From NCBI RefSeq assembly GCF_937967675.1, contig NZ_CALBSN010000090.1, forward strand, positions 14,924 to 78,923: a stretch of DNA of 64,000 nucleotides, in the 5' to 3' direction. How positions within the stretch are numbered: the stretch's first letter is position 1; each line of letters begins with the position of its first letter. Source of the DNA: an uncultured Flavobacterium sp. (GTDB taxonomy: Bacteria > Bacteroidota > Bacteroidia > Flavobacteriales > Flavobacteriaceae). Below, one piece after another: positions 28,400 through 36,496 of this stretch. The translations under genes were made by a program, and so were the position numbers. Below the pieces are notes generated by a model. That model worked only from the letters and a program-made list of their open reading frames with translations, did no database searches and was not told the DNA's origin.

Positions 28400-30313
28400 T
28401 TAAGAATTGAGTTTTAAATCAATTTTTGTGAACTTATTCTCATTCTCAAAATATCTAATAGTAGTTGTTTCTTCTGTATTATCTTCAATTGTATTATCAA
28501 TTAACTCCATAATAAAATCCAAACTATCAGGATAATATATTTTTAAATCATTAAATACAGATGCAATATAATTTTGACCGTTATAAAAAAAAGCGGTTCT
28601 TATGACCGTAACCAAAAGATTTAAACCTATTTTCTCATTCAGACCACATAATGTAGCATTTTTCCATGCCTCAAGATCACCATTGCGAAGTAAAGCAGAA
28701 AATGAAAAAGCAATAAACGCATTTTCGACATTGTCTTTTTTTGATTCTTGAACACCTAGATTGAACCAAGCTAAATCATATAAAAAATCATATTGAAGAG
28801 CCTTTTCAAATTCACCTTTTTTAGTGAATTTAATTGCAGTTTTTTCATCACGTTTTTGTAATGATGGGTAACCACTGTCTAATAGAGACTTTAAACATGT
28901 ATATTTTAATACCCATTCATCAATATGTATATTATTTACGTTCTCAGTAAGGAATTGATCTATTATATTTACTGCTGATGAATAATCTCCTAAAAACATA
29001 ACAGAGTCAGCTAATAAAGCTTTAGCCAAATAATAGTCCGTTTGTAATTCAATAGATTTTGAATAGAATTTACTAGCAAAATAAAATTTCTTTAAAAGAA
29101 ATAAAACACCTGCCATTTCATAATAGTAATAAGCTTGTTTTTTATATTCTGGATTATATTTTCTAGCTTCTAAATAATATTTTAAAGATATTTCAAATTT
29201 TTTTGAACTCCTAAAATGATTTCCTAGGTTATAAAGAGCAGTCGATATACTTAACTTATCTTTTTTAAATTTTGCAGTTTCTAGTTGTTCTACTAAAAAA
29301 TCTTCGTAAATTAATAGCTTATCTTCACTAAAATCCTTTTTAATTGAAATTAAAATAACACTCATTATAATTTCAATTAAATTATCATCATCACTAACTT
29401 TAAAAAATTGTGAAAGTTCTTTTAATGTTTCTTCAAAATAATTACCTTGAATTAAATGATGTAAAATATTTATTATAAAATCTTTTTTTTGTTTTATTAT
29501 GGCGAGTAAACCATTCTCAAAAATAACATCATTACCCAAATTATTCTTACCAATATCAAATAATACTTGAGCAAAAGTAATTAAAATATATTTTGTAAGT
29601 TCTTCATAATGATGTTCTTGCAGATTGGAAAAATTTATTTTCATTCTTGCAAAAACAAAATCGGTAAAACTCAAAACTATTTGATCTTTATCAACTTTAA
29701 TCTGTAAAATAGAATCGTTAGAAATTTTAGTTAACTTAAAATAGTTATTCTTTTTTTCAATACAATTTTTTATTATTGAAATATTTGAAAAAGGTATTAT
29801 TGTTCTATTTTCATCATAATCTTCTCTTTCAACAAAAGTTTTTATTGGAAACTTAATCTTACCTTGTTTAATAAATAATTGTCGTTGTAAATAATCTATA
29901 ATACCTTGATGACTCGTTTCATCCCATAAATTATTTTCAAAAAATAATACATTTATATATTTATTTTCAGTTTTAAAATTTGTGATATTTTGTGACCACC
30001 TGTAATAAAACGCCTTTTTATGTGATGAATAACGAACAATTAAAACAGGTATATCATAATTAATAAATTGTATGATTTTTTCATTTTTAAAAGATATACT
30101 TTTAATTGTTTTATTTTTATCGGAATCCGTACCTTTAAGTTGAACCCAAAAAACTAAACCAGTTGAATTTCCTTTATTATCAAAAATTTCAACTTCACAA
30201 TCAATACCATAGTCGTCATTTTTATCTCTACAAACCCAAAATTTAGGTAAAGATTTCTTAAAAAATAGTCTGGATTCATCTTCAATTAAATGATTTCTCG
30301 TTCTTTGTCCCAT
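28400..30313 (-). CDS. DUF4365 nuclease-like protein with TPR domain
   Basis: From ATG 30313 the protein is 637 aa. The first 150 residues are a DUF4365 domain: YGIDCEVE with D38 and E40, then VQLKGT with Q58 and K60, a PD-(D/E)XK-type nuclease arrangement. The C-terminal 300 residues are TPR-like helices (ALYNLGNHFRSSKKFEISLKYY, FYFASKFYSKSIELQ, seen in parts). DUF4365-TPR proteins are frequent in defence islands. It is followed upstream, in the same direction, by the DUF4263 gene. Activity is inferred from motif only. Confidence 0.75.
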   Translation of the reverse strand: MGQRTRNHLIEDESRLFFKKSLPKFWVCRDKNDDYGIDCEVEIFDNKGNSTGLVFWVQLKGTDSDKNKTIKSISFKNEKIIQFINYDIPVLIVRYSSHKKAFYYRWSQNITNFKTENKYINVLFFENNLWDETSHQGIIDYLQRQLFIKQGKIKFPIKTFVEREDYDENRTIIPFSNISIIKNCIEKKNNYFKLTKISNDSILQIKVDKDQIVLSFTDFVFARMKINFSNLQEHHYEELTKYILITFAQVLFDIGKNNLGNDVIFENGLLAIIKQKKDFIINILHHLIQGNYFEETLKELSQFFKVSDDDNLIEIIMSVILISIKKDFSEDKLLIYEDFLVEQLETAKFKKDKLSISTALYNLGNHFRSSKKFEISLKYYLEARKYNPEYKKQAYYYYEMAGVLFLLKKFYFASKFYSKSIELQTDYYLAKALLADSVMFLGDYSSAVNIIDQFLTENVNNIHIDEWVLKYTCLKSLLDSGYPSLQKRDEKTAIKFTKKGEFEKALQYDFLYDLAWFNLGVQESKKDNVENAFIAFSFSALLRNGDLEAWKNATLCGLNEKIGLNLLVTVIRTAFFYNGQNYIASVFNDLKIYYPDSLDFIMELIDNTIEDNTEETTTIRYFENENKFTKIDLKLNS

Positions 30314-30377
30314 ATTGTCCTTGAGAATTAATAACAATGTTTAATTAAAACGCAGTTTACGAAATAAATTTTTATTC

Positions 30378-31139
30378 TTACCATAAATGCTTTGGTCCAT
30401 CAATAGATTTTCGAATTAAATTATCATAAGTTCTAATCTTAATGTTTTGTTTTGAAAAACTATTATTTAAATACATTAACCTCTGTTTTTCTCTTTCATT
30501 AAGTTTGCTCCATCTTCCTAAAACTATTAAATATTCAAAGGTACAATATTCATTTCCACCAAATCCATTCCATAAAGCTTCTAATTGATTTTTCGAACAA
30601 TAAATAAAATTTCCTTTTTCACCTTTTTTTGGAAATTTAGGAGATTCTTTCAATAAACGGAATGAAGTATTAAAGAAAGTTTGTTTATTTGATTGAATCC
30701 ATTCATCCCAATCGTTAATTTGCCCTAAAGCAATTTGCAATTTATTAGCTGGAGTTAATTTTTTGGTAAATAATTTATCGTTAGGTCTTTCAATTTCAAT
30801 TAGTAAAACTCTGCAACCACCTTGACTAACGCTAAAAATAGCGTAATCTGCAAAATTAAAATTACTAATTGGAGGCTTCATTAAAATCCCTAGGTATGTT
30901 TCATCAGAAGATGGAGCAAGTCTAAATAGGAAATGAGAATTTTGAGATAAAAAAAATTGAAAGCTTTCTTCAGATTCATCTTTCAATATCAATTCGGCAA
31001 AACCCTCTATTTCTTTAAAGCTTGGTGATTTAGTTAATTTATGAACTTTGTTTTCATCTCCGAGTATAAGAGGGTCAAATATTTCATTTAATATTTCCTG
31101 AATATTTTCTTTCATTTTCGTTTTTATAAGTTTTAACAT
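30378..31139 (-). CDS. Shedu-type DUF4263 nuclease-like protein
   Basis: The 253-aa protein matches the DUF4263 core: FNFADYAIFSVS (D98), LLIEIERPNDKLF (E115, E117), a conserved ALGQINDWDEWIQ (Q140) and FEYLIVLGR. DUF4263 is the effector of the Shedu anti-phage system (SduA), a PD-(D/E)XK enzyme acting on nucleic acid. Shedu is a one-gene system, and this protein is compact, with a short N-terminal region. It lies 64 nt upstream of the DUF4365 gene, with which it may share a transcript. Confidence 0.75.
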   Translation of the reverse strand: MLKLIKTKMKENIQEILNEIFDPLILGDENKVHKLTKSPSFKEIEGFAELILKDESEESFQFFLSQNSHFLFRLAPSSDETYLGILMKPPISNFNFADYAIFSVSQGGCRVLLIEIERPNDKLFTKKLTPANKLQIALGQINDWDEWIQSNKQTFFNTSFRLLKESPKFPKKGEKGNFIYCSKNQLEALWNGFGGNEYCTFEYLIVLGRWSKLNEREKQRLMYLNNSFSKQNIKIRTYDNLIRKSIDGPKHLW

Positions 31140-31267
31140 ACTAATTTAAAAATGCAATAATGTCAAGTTCTTAAAAGAAAAACTAGTTAGATTTAAGGTA
31201 CTTCATAACAAATTTGCTCTTTCAAATATAAATTAATTCTTTCAATTTAATTTCTTTTATAAAATTA

Positions 31268-31297
31268 AAAAGCTCAGACCTTTAGATCTGAGTTTTT
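31268..31297 (-). terminator. Hairpin terminator after the 31300 gene
   Basis: AACTCAGATC and GGTCTGAGCT pair (one mismatch) around a short loop, with T run on the minus strand. Confidence 0.7.
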
Positions 31298-31299
31298 AG

Positions 31300-31722
31300 T
31301 TATTTTTTTCTGTAACTCATTAAAATAGCATTTCTAATTTCGTTGATTAGGTGGATATTTTTTGCGTGGTGAGCTTCTTGTTCTTGCAGCAGCTTGAGTG
31401 CTTGGATGTTTTTATGATGCAACTCGTGTTCACGCATCAATAGGGTTGCTTTTGGATTGAACTCTTTTTTGAATTCATAGAGGGATAAGAACGGAATAAC
31501 CGAACCGCGAAGAAAAGGCATCCAGAATTTGGATTTCCATAGGCTAATGGCTATCCAAAAAATGTCCTCTTTTTGAGCTTCGGTTTGAAATACAAGTACA
31601 AAGCTGTTTGTAAAAGCTTCATTGCTAGGTTTTCCGCTATTTAGTCCTTTTGATAATACGAAAAAGTGCGGTTTGGCATAGTGCGCCCCAGGTTGATGGG
31701 TTTTAATAAAAATAGTGTCCAT
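31300..31722 (-). CDS. DUF6943-like hypothetical protein
   Basis: From ATG 31722 the protein is 140 aa, beginning MDTIFIKTHQPGAHY and containing FVLSKGLNSGKPS near residue 20, a phrase I associate with DUF6943 of Flavobacteria. The C-terminus is a charged helix. No function known. An upstream-extended frame (from 31818) has no ribosome binding site and runs into the repeat-rich region, so it was not used. Confidence 0.55.
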   Translation of the reverse strand: MDTIFIKTHQPGAHYAKPHFFVLSKGLNSGKPSNEAFTNSFVLVFQTEAQKEDIFWIAISLWKSKFWMPFLRGSVIPFLSLYEFKKEFNPKATLLMREHELHHKNIQALKLLQEQEAHHAKNIHLINEIRNAILMSYRKK

Positions 31723-31820
31723 AGTACAAGGATTTAACAGGTTAACTTCCTTCGTCTTTCCTTCGTGATTGCCCGAAATGTGAATGGAAACCGAGATGCC
31801 CCACACACATTTTTGCAAAA

Positions 31821-32038
31821 GAAAAAAGGAAAAAAAGAAAGCCCTTTTGCCTTGTGGAGGGTTTCAAAAAAGCAAGTTTTACGGGTAAAATACTACCCTT
31901 ATGCGTCTGTGGAAACGCTAAGTGGATGTGGTGGTTTTGAAAATGTATGGGTGGAGATTTTATCCGGAACCGAAGGCTTGAACTTGCTTTTTTGAATACC
32001 CGGAACAAACCTTTGGCTTCTTTTTTATCCTTTTTTTT
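31821..32038. repeat. Large imperfect inverted repeat 1
   Basis: TCAAAAAAGCAAGTT (31864-31878) is perfectly complementary to AACTTGCTTTTTTGA (31981-31995). Outside these, a weaker match continues for about 43 nt on each side (GGAAAAAAAGAAAGCC against GGCTTCTTTTTTATCC). The 102-nt loop contains a small GGGTA/TACCC hairpin. Confidence 0.75.
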
Positions 32039-32372
32039 GTAAAAATGTTTACCCAAAATGTTCTTATGAAATGAGGTTTTAGGGGTGTTCAATCGGGACT
32101 TGTGAATAAGGGTGTGTTTTTTTTTTTTTGCTAGACGACCTCGACTACGCTCGGTTTGACAATATGGTTTTGTGAAGATGAGAAAAAAGAAAAACACACT
32201 CTTGTGATAGTTTGATTTTTGAGGATGCTTTGAAAGTGTTCAATATTCAGTTTTTAGTGTTCAGTGGAGAGTGTGAATTGGAAATGGGAAGCATCTTCAA
32301 AAAACAATGCAAATTACGTTAGCGGTAGCGTTCCTTTTCTTTTTCGGGTGGGTGCGGCTGGGAGCGGATATT

Positions 32373-32447
32373 TTACATAATAACCCTTATAACTTTCAGG
32401 GGGACTGCGTGGGGTGTTGGGAATGAATTATAAGGTTTATTATGTAA
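32373..32447. repeat. 20-bp inverted repeat with 35-nt centre
   Basis: TTACATAATAACCCTTATAA (32373-32392) and its reverse complement at 32428-32447 match at 19 of 20 positions. The right arm contains TTATGTAA, similar to the XerD half of dif-like sites. It could be a recombination site or a long hairpin. Confidence 0.8.
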
Positions 32448-32465
32448 TAATAGCTTGGGAGTGGT

Positions 32466-32607
32466 TTTTGTGTGTTTTTAGCGTTTGTTTTTGGGATTGG
32501 GTGTAAGTGGATAAAAAAAGGCGGACTGTGCGCGAGGGGTTGGGAAAACAGGGAGCCTTTTTTTATTGACTTACTTTGGGTAAAACAAGTGCTAAAAACA
32601 CACAAAA
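32466..32607. repeat. Nested inverted repeat 3
   Basis: TTTTGTGTGTTTTTAGC (32466-32482) pairs perfectly with 32591-32607. Inside it, ATAAAAAAAGGC (32511-32522) pairs perfectly with GCCTTTTTTTAT (32555-32566). Shorter matches (TTGTTTT, GTAAGT) lie between, so the 142 nt could fold end to end. Confidence 0.78.
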
Positions 32608-32870
32608 TACCACAGGAGCGTTGGGGAGCGTTGGACTGGGTGGGTGAAATTACATCAGCGATAGCGTGCCGATTTTTTTACATGAAATTAGCGAAATGAA
32701 GCAAACAAATAATTGATGCTAGGAATACTTGGACTAGGAGCGATTTTTGTGCAGGTGAATTAGTTAATGAGATAGGTCACTTGTACTTAAGATATTTGTT
32801 TAAAAGCTTTGTAATCTATATACTTCGGTGAATTGGTAAAATATTAGATCTTCCTAATATTACAAAATTA

Positions 32871-33818
32871 TTAAGGTTTTGTATAGTTTAAAATATCAAA
32901 AGTTAACTTTGAAAATGGTCTTTTATAATAATATTGATGATTAAAATTTGTTCCATAAAGGGTTGCTCTTAATCGACTTAATCTAGGTTTGTTTGCTAAA
33001 GGTATTTGATTACTAATAGCACTTATATAACTTATTGGGTACATTCTTTGTTTATTAAGAATATCTTTTATTATTTCTTTATGAGTTTTGTATCTTTCTA
33101 GTAAACCTATAGTTTCGATAGATTTTTTAAATTCTTCTTTGTACTTAGTTTTAATTAGAACTAGATTCAATTCTAATTTACTTGTATCTGTAATAAAACC
33201 TGCTCCAATTGGATTTAATAGAAAAAAATAGGAATTATTAACATTGACATTAAGATGAGGATTGAAAAAATCTGCATTTTGATTCAACTTAACAAAATTA
33301 CAGGCTTTACAGCATGGCACTAGATTAAAGAATGAAATAGCAAGAAATGGATAATCTATTTTGGAATAAATATGATCCCAATCAAATGTTCTTCTAATAG
33401 GAGTTACACTTCCTCTATATCTAAATGAATATGTGAAGTTTTCGTTACAATATGGACAAGTGAAGATATCTAGATTATCAGCTAAATACGAAGAAGAGTA
33501 TTTAATACCAAGTTTTCTATTTTCATAAATACCTTGAATGAAATAATTATACAGCGTTTCGAGGTCAAAATCTGTTTTGATTATGCTTTTATCAGTTAAA
33601 GGCAGTGTGTCAAAATAAGTTTTAATTTCATATAATTTTAGAGGACTAGCTTTTAATAAATCTTCAAAATTATTGATGATGTTTCCAAAATGTAATTTCA
33701 CCAAAGCATCTATTTTTTTAGTACTATATTTTTTTGCAGTTGTATTACAATAGTCCAGAATAGATTCTGAATGAGTTTCTAAAAAAGATTTGTAATTTGA
33801 ATAGTGGACACTAATCAT
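32871..33818 (-). CDS. HNH endonuclease, PtuB-like
   Basis: The 315-aa protein contains an HNH nuclease with two zinc knuckles: C121-x2-C124, the catalytic pair D148-H149 (FDWDHIYSK), N165, and C170-x2-C173-N. The type and order (CPYC, then DH, then CCKACN) fit nucleases that pair with SMC/ABC-like ATPases in Septu (PtuB) and related retron effectors. It is the last gene of the six-gene operon, 1 nt after the ATPase stop. Septu similarity is by architecture, not alignment. Confidence 0.75.
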   Translation of the reverse strand: MISVHYSNYKSFLETHSESILDYCNTTAKKYSTKKIDALVKLHFGNIINNFEDLLKASPLKLYEIKTYFDTLPLTDKSIIKTDFDLETLYNYFIQGIYENRKLGIKYSSSYLADNLDIFTCPYCNENFTYSFRYRGSVTPIRRTFDWDHIYSKIDYPFLAISFFNLVPCCKACNFVKLNQNADFFNPHLNVNVNNSYFFLLNPIGAGFITDTSKLELNLVLIKTKYKEEFKKSIETIGLLERYKTHKEIIKDILNKQRMYPISYISAISNQIPLANKPRLSRLRATLYGTNFNHQYYYKRPFSKLTFDILNYTKP

Positions 33819-33819
33819 T

Positions 33820-35700
33820 TTAATTCGTTTCTTTATTGTTATTTATATCTGTTTTGATAAACTCGTAGTATTCATCAAAATTTTTCATTTTTTGAAAATC
33901 AATCATTTTTTGAATCTCATCTCGAATTAAAGATTCTCCAATTAACTTATTGAAATTCTCAACTTCAAGTATGTTTACAAAATCGGATTCCTCATTATTA
34001 AGAAACTTTATAGCTTGATTAATTTTATCAAAGGCAAACTCACTAATAAACTCCTTAACATAAAAACCATCATTAAAAAGTTCGAAAATATTTCCTCCAA
34101 GAGTTGGTAAGTGATTTTCTGATTTAGAAACTTTACAATAACCATTCTCATCTTTTATTAAAAATATCAGATTGTGTTTTGGAATATCAGAAACTATAAA
34201 TGGAGAATGTGAGGTTATAATCATTTGAATTCCCTTATTAAACTTTTTAGCATAAAGTTGAAAGAACTGAAATAAAGTATTAATATATTTTCTCTGCCAC
34301 TCAGGATGTAGATATAATTCTCCTTCATCAATACTAATGATTATATTGTCCTTATGAGAGTATTTAAATGCTTCATGAAATTCTGATAATTGGTATAAAA
34401 TAGCATCTTCACCTGAACTAAAAGGTGTAATACTGTAATTTATTAGAGCTTCTGATCTGAAATCTGTTATTAAAAGTATTTCTTTTAGAAATTTCCATAA
34501 ATTCTTGTTTAAGGATAGTTCAAAATTTCCATTACCAAAAAACTCTTTAGATTCTGATATTTCAATGTTTTCAAGTAAAACATCTAGATTCTTCAATAAG
34601 TCATTTATTTTATCAATTTCATAGTTTTGTTTTTGACTTTTTTGAGTTATTAAATATTCATATATAGAATTGAAAATATTATCATCTAAAGAAAGTGATT
34701 CAACAAATGCTGATACATTCTTTAGATAACCAAATTCACCAGTTCGTTTAAAAAAATCATTATAGAAGGCAAAAAATAAGTAATGAAATTTAATTCCTTT
34801 TTTAAGCTTTTCTTTAAAATTGACTTCTTCATTATATAATTTAAAACAATGCTTAGATATGTCTGCTAATCTCTTAAAATCATATTTAGAACTTTCAATC
34901 AATTTAATTGTTTCTGGGAAAATATTTTCATTGAACCATATTGTTATTTTTTCCGGAAATTTAATATCTCCTATAATTGAAAATTGATTTTCAAAACTAT
35001 CAGAAAGAAAATTGACCATTCTTTCTAATCTTTCATTCTGATATATAGATTGTAAATTGAAGCTTTCTTCTAAAAATAAATAGGTTTCATTACCTTCCTT
35101 CTTTTTATTGTAATCTTTTAAATATTCAGAAACCTTACTAGGTGAAAGTGATTGGCGTAACTGATAATCAACCGAACGGTTTAAAGGATTGTCTAATCCT
35201 AAGTAGTTTACGTTTTGGTTTGAACTTAAATTTGAATAAAAAATTAAATCAATTTCTTTAAAGGGATTTATGTTTTTTTTTTTGATTATTTTACCATTTT
35301 CTTCAGAGAATATTCCTTTCTCAGGAAGTGAAATGTTAATAGTTTGTTTTTTTCCAAAATGGGAAAATGTACTGACATAATCAATTATTTCATATGAGTT
35401 ATCTTCTTCATTTTCAATAATGACAACCACATTGTTTACTAATGGTTTTTCAGCAGCAATTACATTTATTAATTTTAATAATGAACTTTTCCCTGAACCA
35501 TTTATACCTATAATTCCAGATATATTTATTATTTCAGAATTACTAAATAAGTCGTAATAATCATCTGTATTCTGAATACTTAAATTTAAAATTCTTTTCT
35601 CTTGGTCAAAATTGAATTCGTAAGTATTTCTACCTCCAAAATTAAAACCTTGATTTTTAATTTTCATATAATCTTCAACCCAAATTGCAGCTAATCTCAT
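33820..35700 (-). CDS. ABC-type AAA ATPase, PtuA-like
   Basis: The 626-aa protein has Walker A GINGSGKS at 65-72, a long helical insertion (about 150-400), an ABC signature-like FSSGEDAILYQLSEF, Walker B IISIDEGELYLHPEW and the switch TSHSPFIVSDIP. This is the SMC/RecF-like AAA_15/21 class found in PtuA, OLD and related defence ATPases. The adjoining HNH gene makes an ATPase-nuclease pair as in Septu. It starts 23 nt after the HNH/beta-domain gene and is in the same operon. Confidence 0.8.
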   Translation of the reverse strand: MRLAAIWVEDYMKIKNQGFNFGGRNTYEFNFDQEKRILNLSIQNTDDYYDLFSNSEIINISGIIGINGSGKSSLLKLINVIAAEKPLVNNVVVIIENEEDNSYEIIDYVSTFSHFGKKQTINISLPEKGIFSEENGKIIKKKNINPFKEIDLIFYSNLSSNQNVNYLGLDNPLNRSVDYQLRQSLSPSKVSEYLKDYNKKKEGNETYLFLEESFNLQSIYQNERLERMVNFLSDSFENQFSIIGDIKFPEKITIWFNENIFPETIKLIESSKYDFKRLADISKHCFKLYNEEVNFKEKLKKGIKFHYLFFAFYNDFFKRTGEFGYLKNVSAFVESLSLDDNIFNSIYEYLITQKSQKQNYEIDKINDLLKNLDVLLENIEISESKEFFGNGNFELSLNKNLWKFLKEILLITDFRSEALINYSITPFSSGEDAILYQLSEFHEAFKYSHKDNIIISIDEGELYLHPEWQRKYINTLFQFFQLYAKKFNKGIQMIITSHSPFIVSDIPKHNLIFLIKDENGYCKVSKSENHLPTLGGNIFELFNDGFYVKEFISEFAFDKINQAIKFLNNEESDFVNILEVENFNKLIGESLIRDEIQKMIDFQKMKNFDEYYEFIKTDINNNKETN

Positions 35701-35723
35701 GTATTGTTTATTATAAGTCGTTT

Positions 35724-36485
35724 TTATGCTAACCCAGTATAACTTAATTTATCATAATATTCAGATGAGTTTAATAAAATCATCGGAGCATCAATATAAA
35801 AATCATTATTAAATCCAAATTTAAAAAATACAGCATATTTATTATGTGGTGGCAAAAAACTTTCCATGTAATCATTAAAAATTTCAACTTGAAATTTTAA
35901 AGCTGTGTTTTTTGGAATTATAATTTCATTATTTAAAATAGTGTTTACAGTTTCTCCATCTTTAGGTAATCTAATTTTGTATTTGATTGTTGGTCTAAGT
36001 AATGTTGGTATTTCAATCATTGGTCCTGATAAACCAATTGGAAGTCTTTTGTTTTTTAGTTCAATATTAGTTAGTAGAATAGTTTTGTCAGAATTATTGA
36101 TAAATGTAAAATTGAATATTGGAAATAGTGATTTAAAGCTAACTGCTTCAAAAGCATTCTTGGTTTCTTTAATAGCTTCCCAACCGCAATTTTCATTATC
36201 AATGGTTACAGAAATAAATTGAATATCAGCATTTTTATTGATTAAATTATTCTTCCATTTTTTTACTTCATCTATTTGAATGTCTCCTTTTGTGATTTTA
36301 GAATGACAAATTGGGCAAAGCAAAATAAGATTATCCATTGAATTATTATTTGGGTTTTCATCAATATGATGAATTTCAAAATGTCCAACATCTTTATTTT
36401 CACAATTAGGACATTTCGAGTTTATTTCTTGTTGAAGCATTGCTCTGACTTTGTTAAGCTGAGGAATCGGAACCCTTTTTTTCAT
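35724..36485 (-). CDS. HNH domain protein with C-terminal beta domain
   Basis: The 253-aa protein has an N-terminal HNH motif: C25-x2-C28, H39-H40 (HFEIHHIDEN), N at 51-52 and C57-x2-C60-H61. Residues about 90-253 are beta-rich with no catalytic signature (FNFTFINNSDKTILLTN, KFQVEIFNDYM), like a small immunoglobulin-type domain. Such C-terminal domains could sense or bind a partner. It begins 11 nt after the STAND gene. It may be an accessory nuclease. Confidence 0.7.
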   Translation of the reverse strand: MKKRVPIPQLNKVRAMLQQEINSKCPNCENKDVGHFEIHHIDENPNNNSMDNLILLCPICHSKITKGDIQIDEVKKWKNNLINKNADIQFISVTIDNENCGWEAIKETKNAFEAVSFKSLFPIFNFTFINNSDKTILLTNIELKNKRLPIGLSGPMIEIPTLLRPTIKYKIRLPKDGETVNTILNNEIIIPKNTALKFQVEIFNDYMESFLPPHNKYAVFFKFGFNNDFYIDAPMILLNSSEYYDKLSYTGLA

Positions 36486-36496
36486 GTTATTATTTA

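Larger units (their letters stand above)
31723..32870. other. 1.1-kb noncoding region with large inverted repeats
   Basis: No convincing gene. The stretch has three long inverted repeats (listed separately), local G-rich and purine-rich strand bias, and repeated 'tagcg' motifs near 32310 and 32650. It separates the DUF6943 gene from the six-gene operon. Frames that look open here are low in typical codon use and follow the repeat symmetry. Confidence 0.7.

Noticed and set aside
31742..32197. 151-aa minus-strand and 76-aa plus-strand open frames in the 32-kb noncoding region
   Set aside because: They overlap on opposite strands across inverted repeats, have unusual composition and no domain or start signals.
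32396..32699. Open frames on both strands over inverted repeat 3
   Set aside because: The same sequence is open in both directions because of the inverted repeats; no protein family resemblance.
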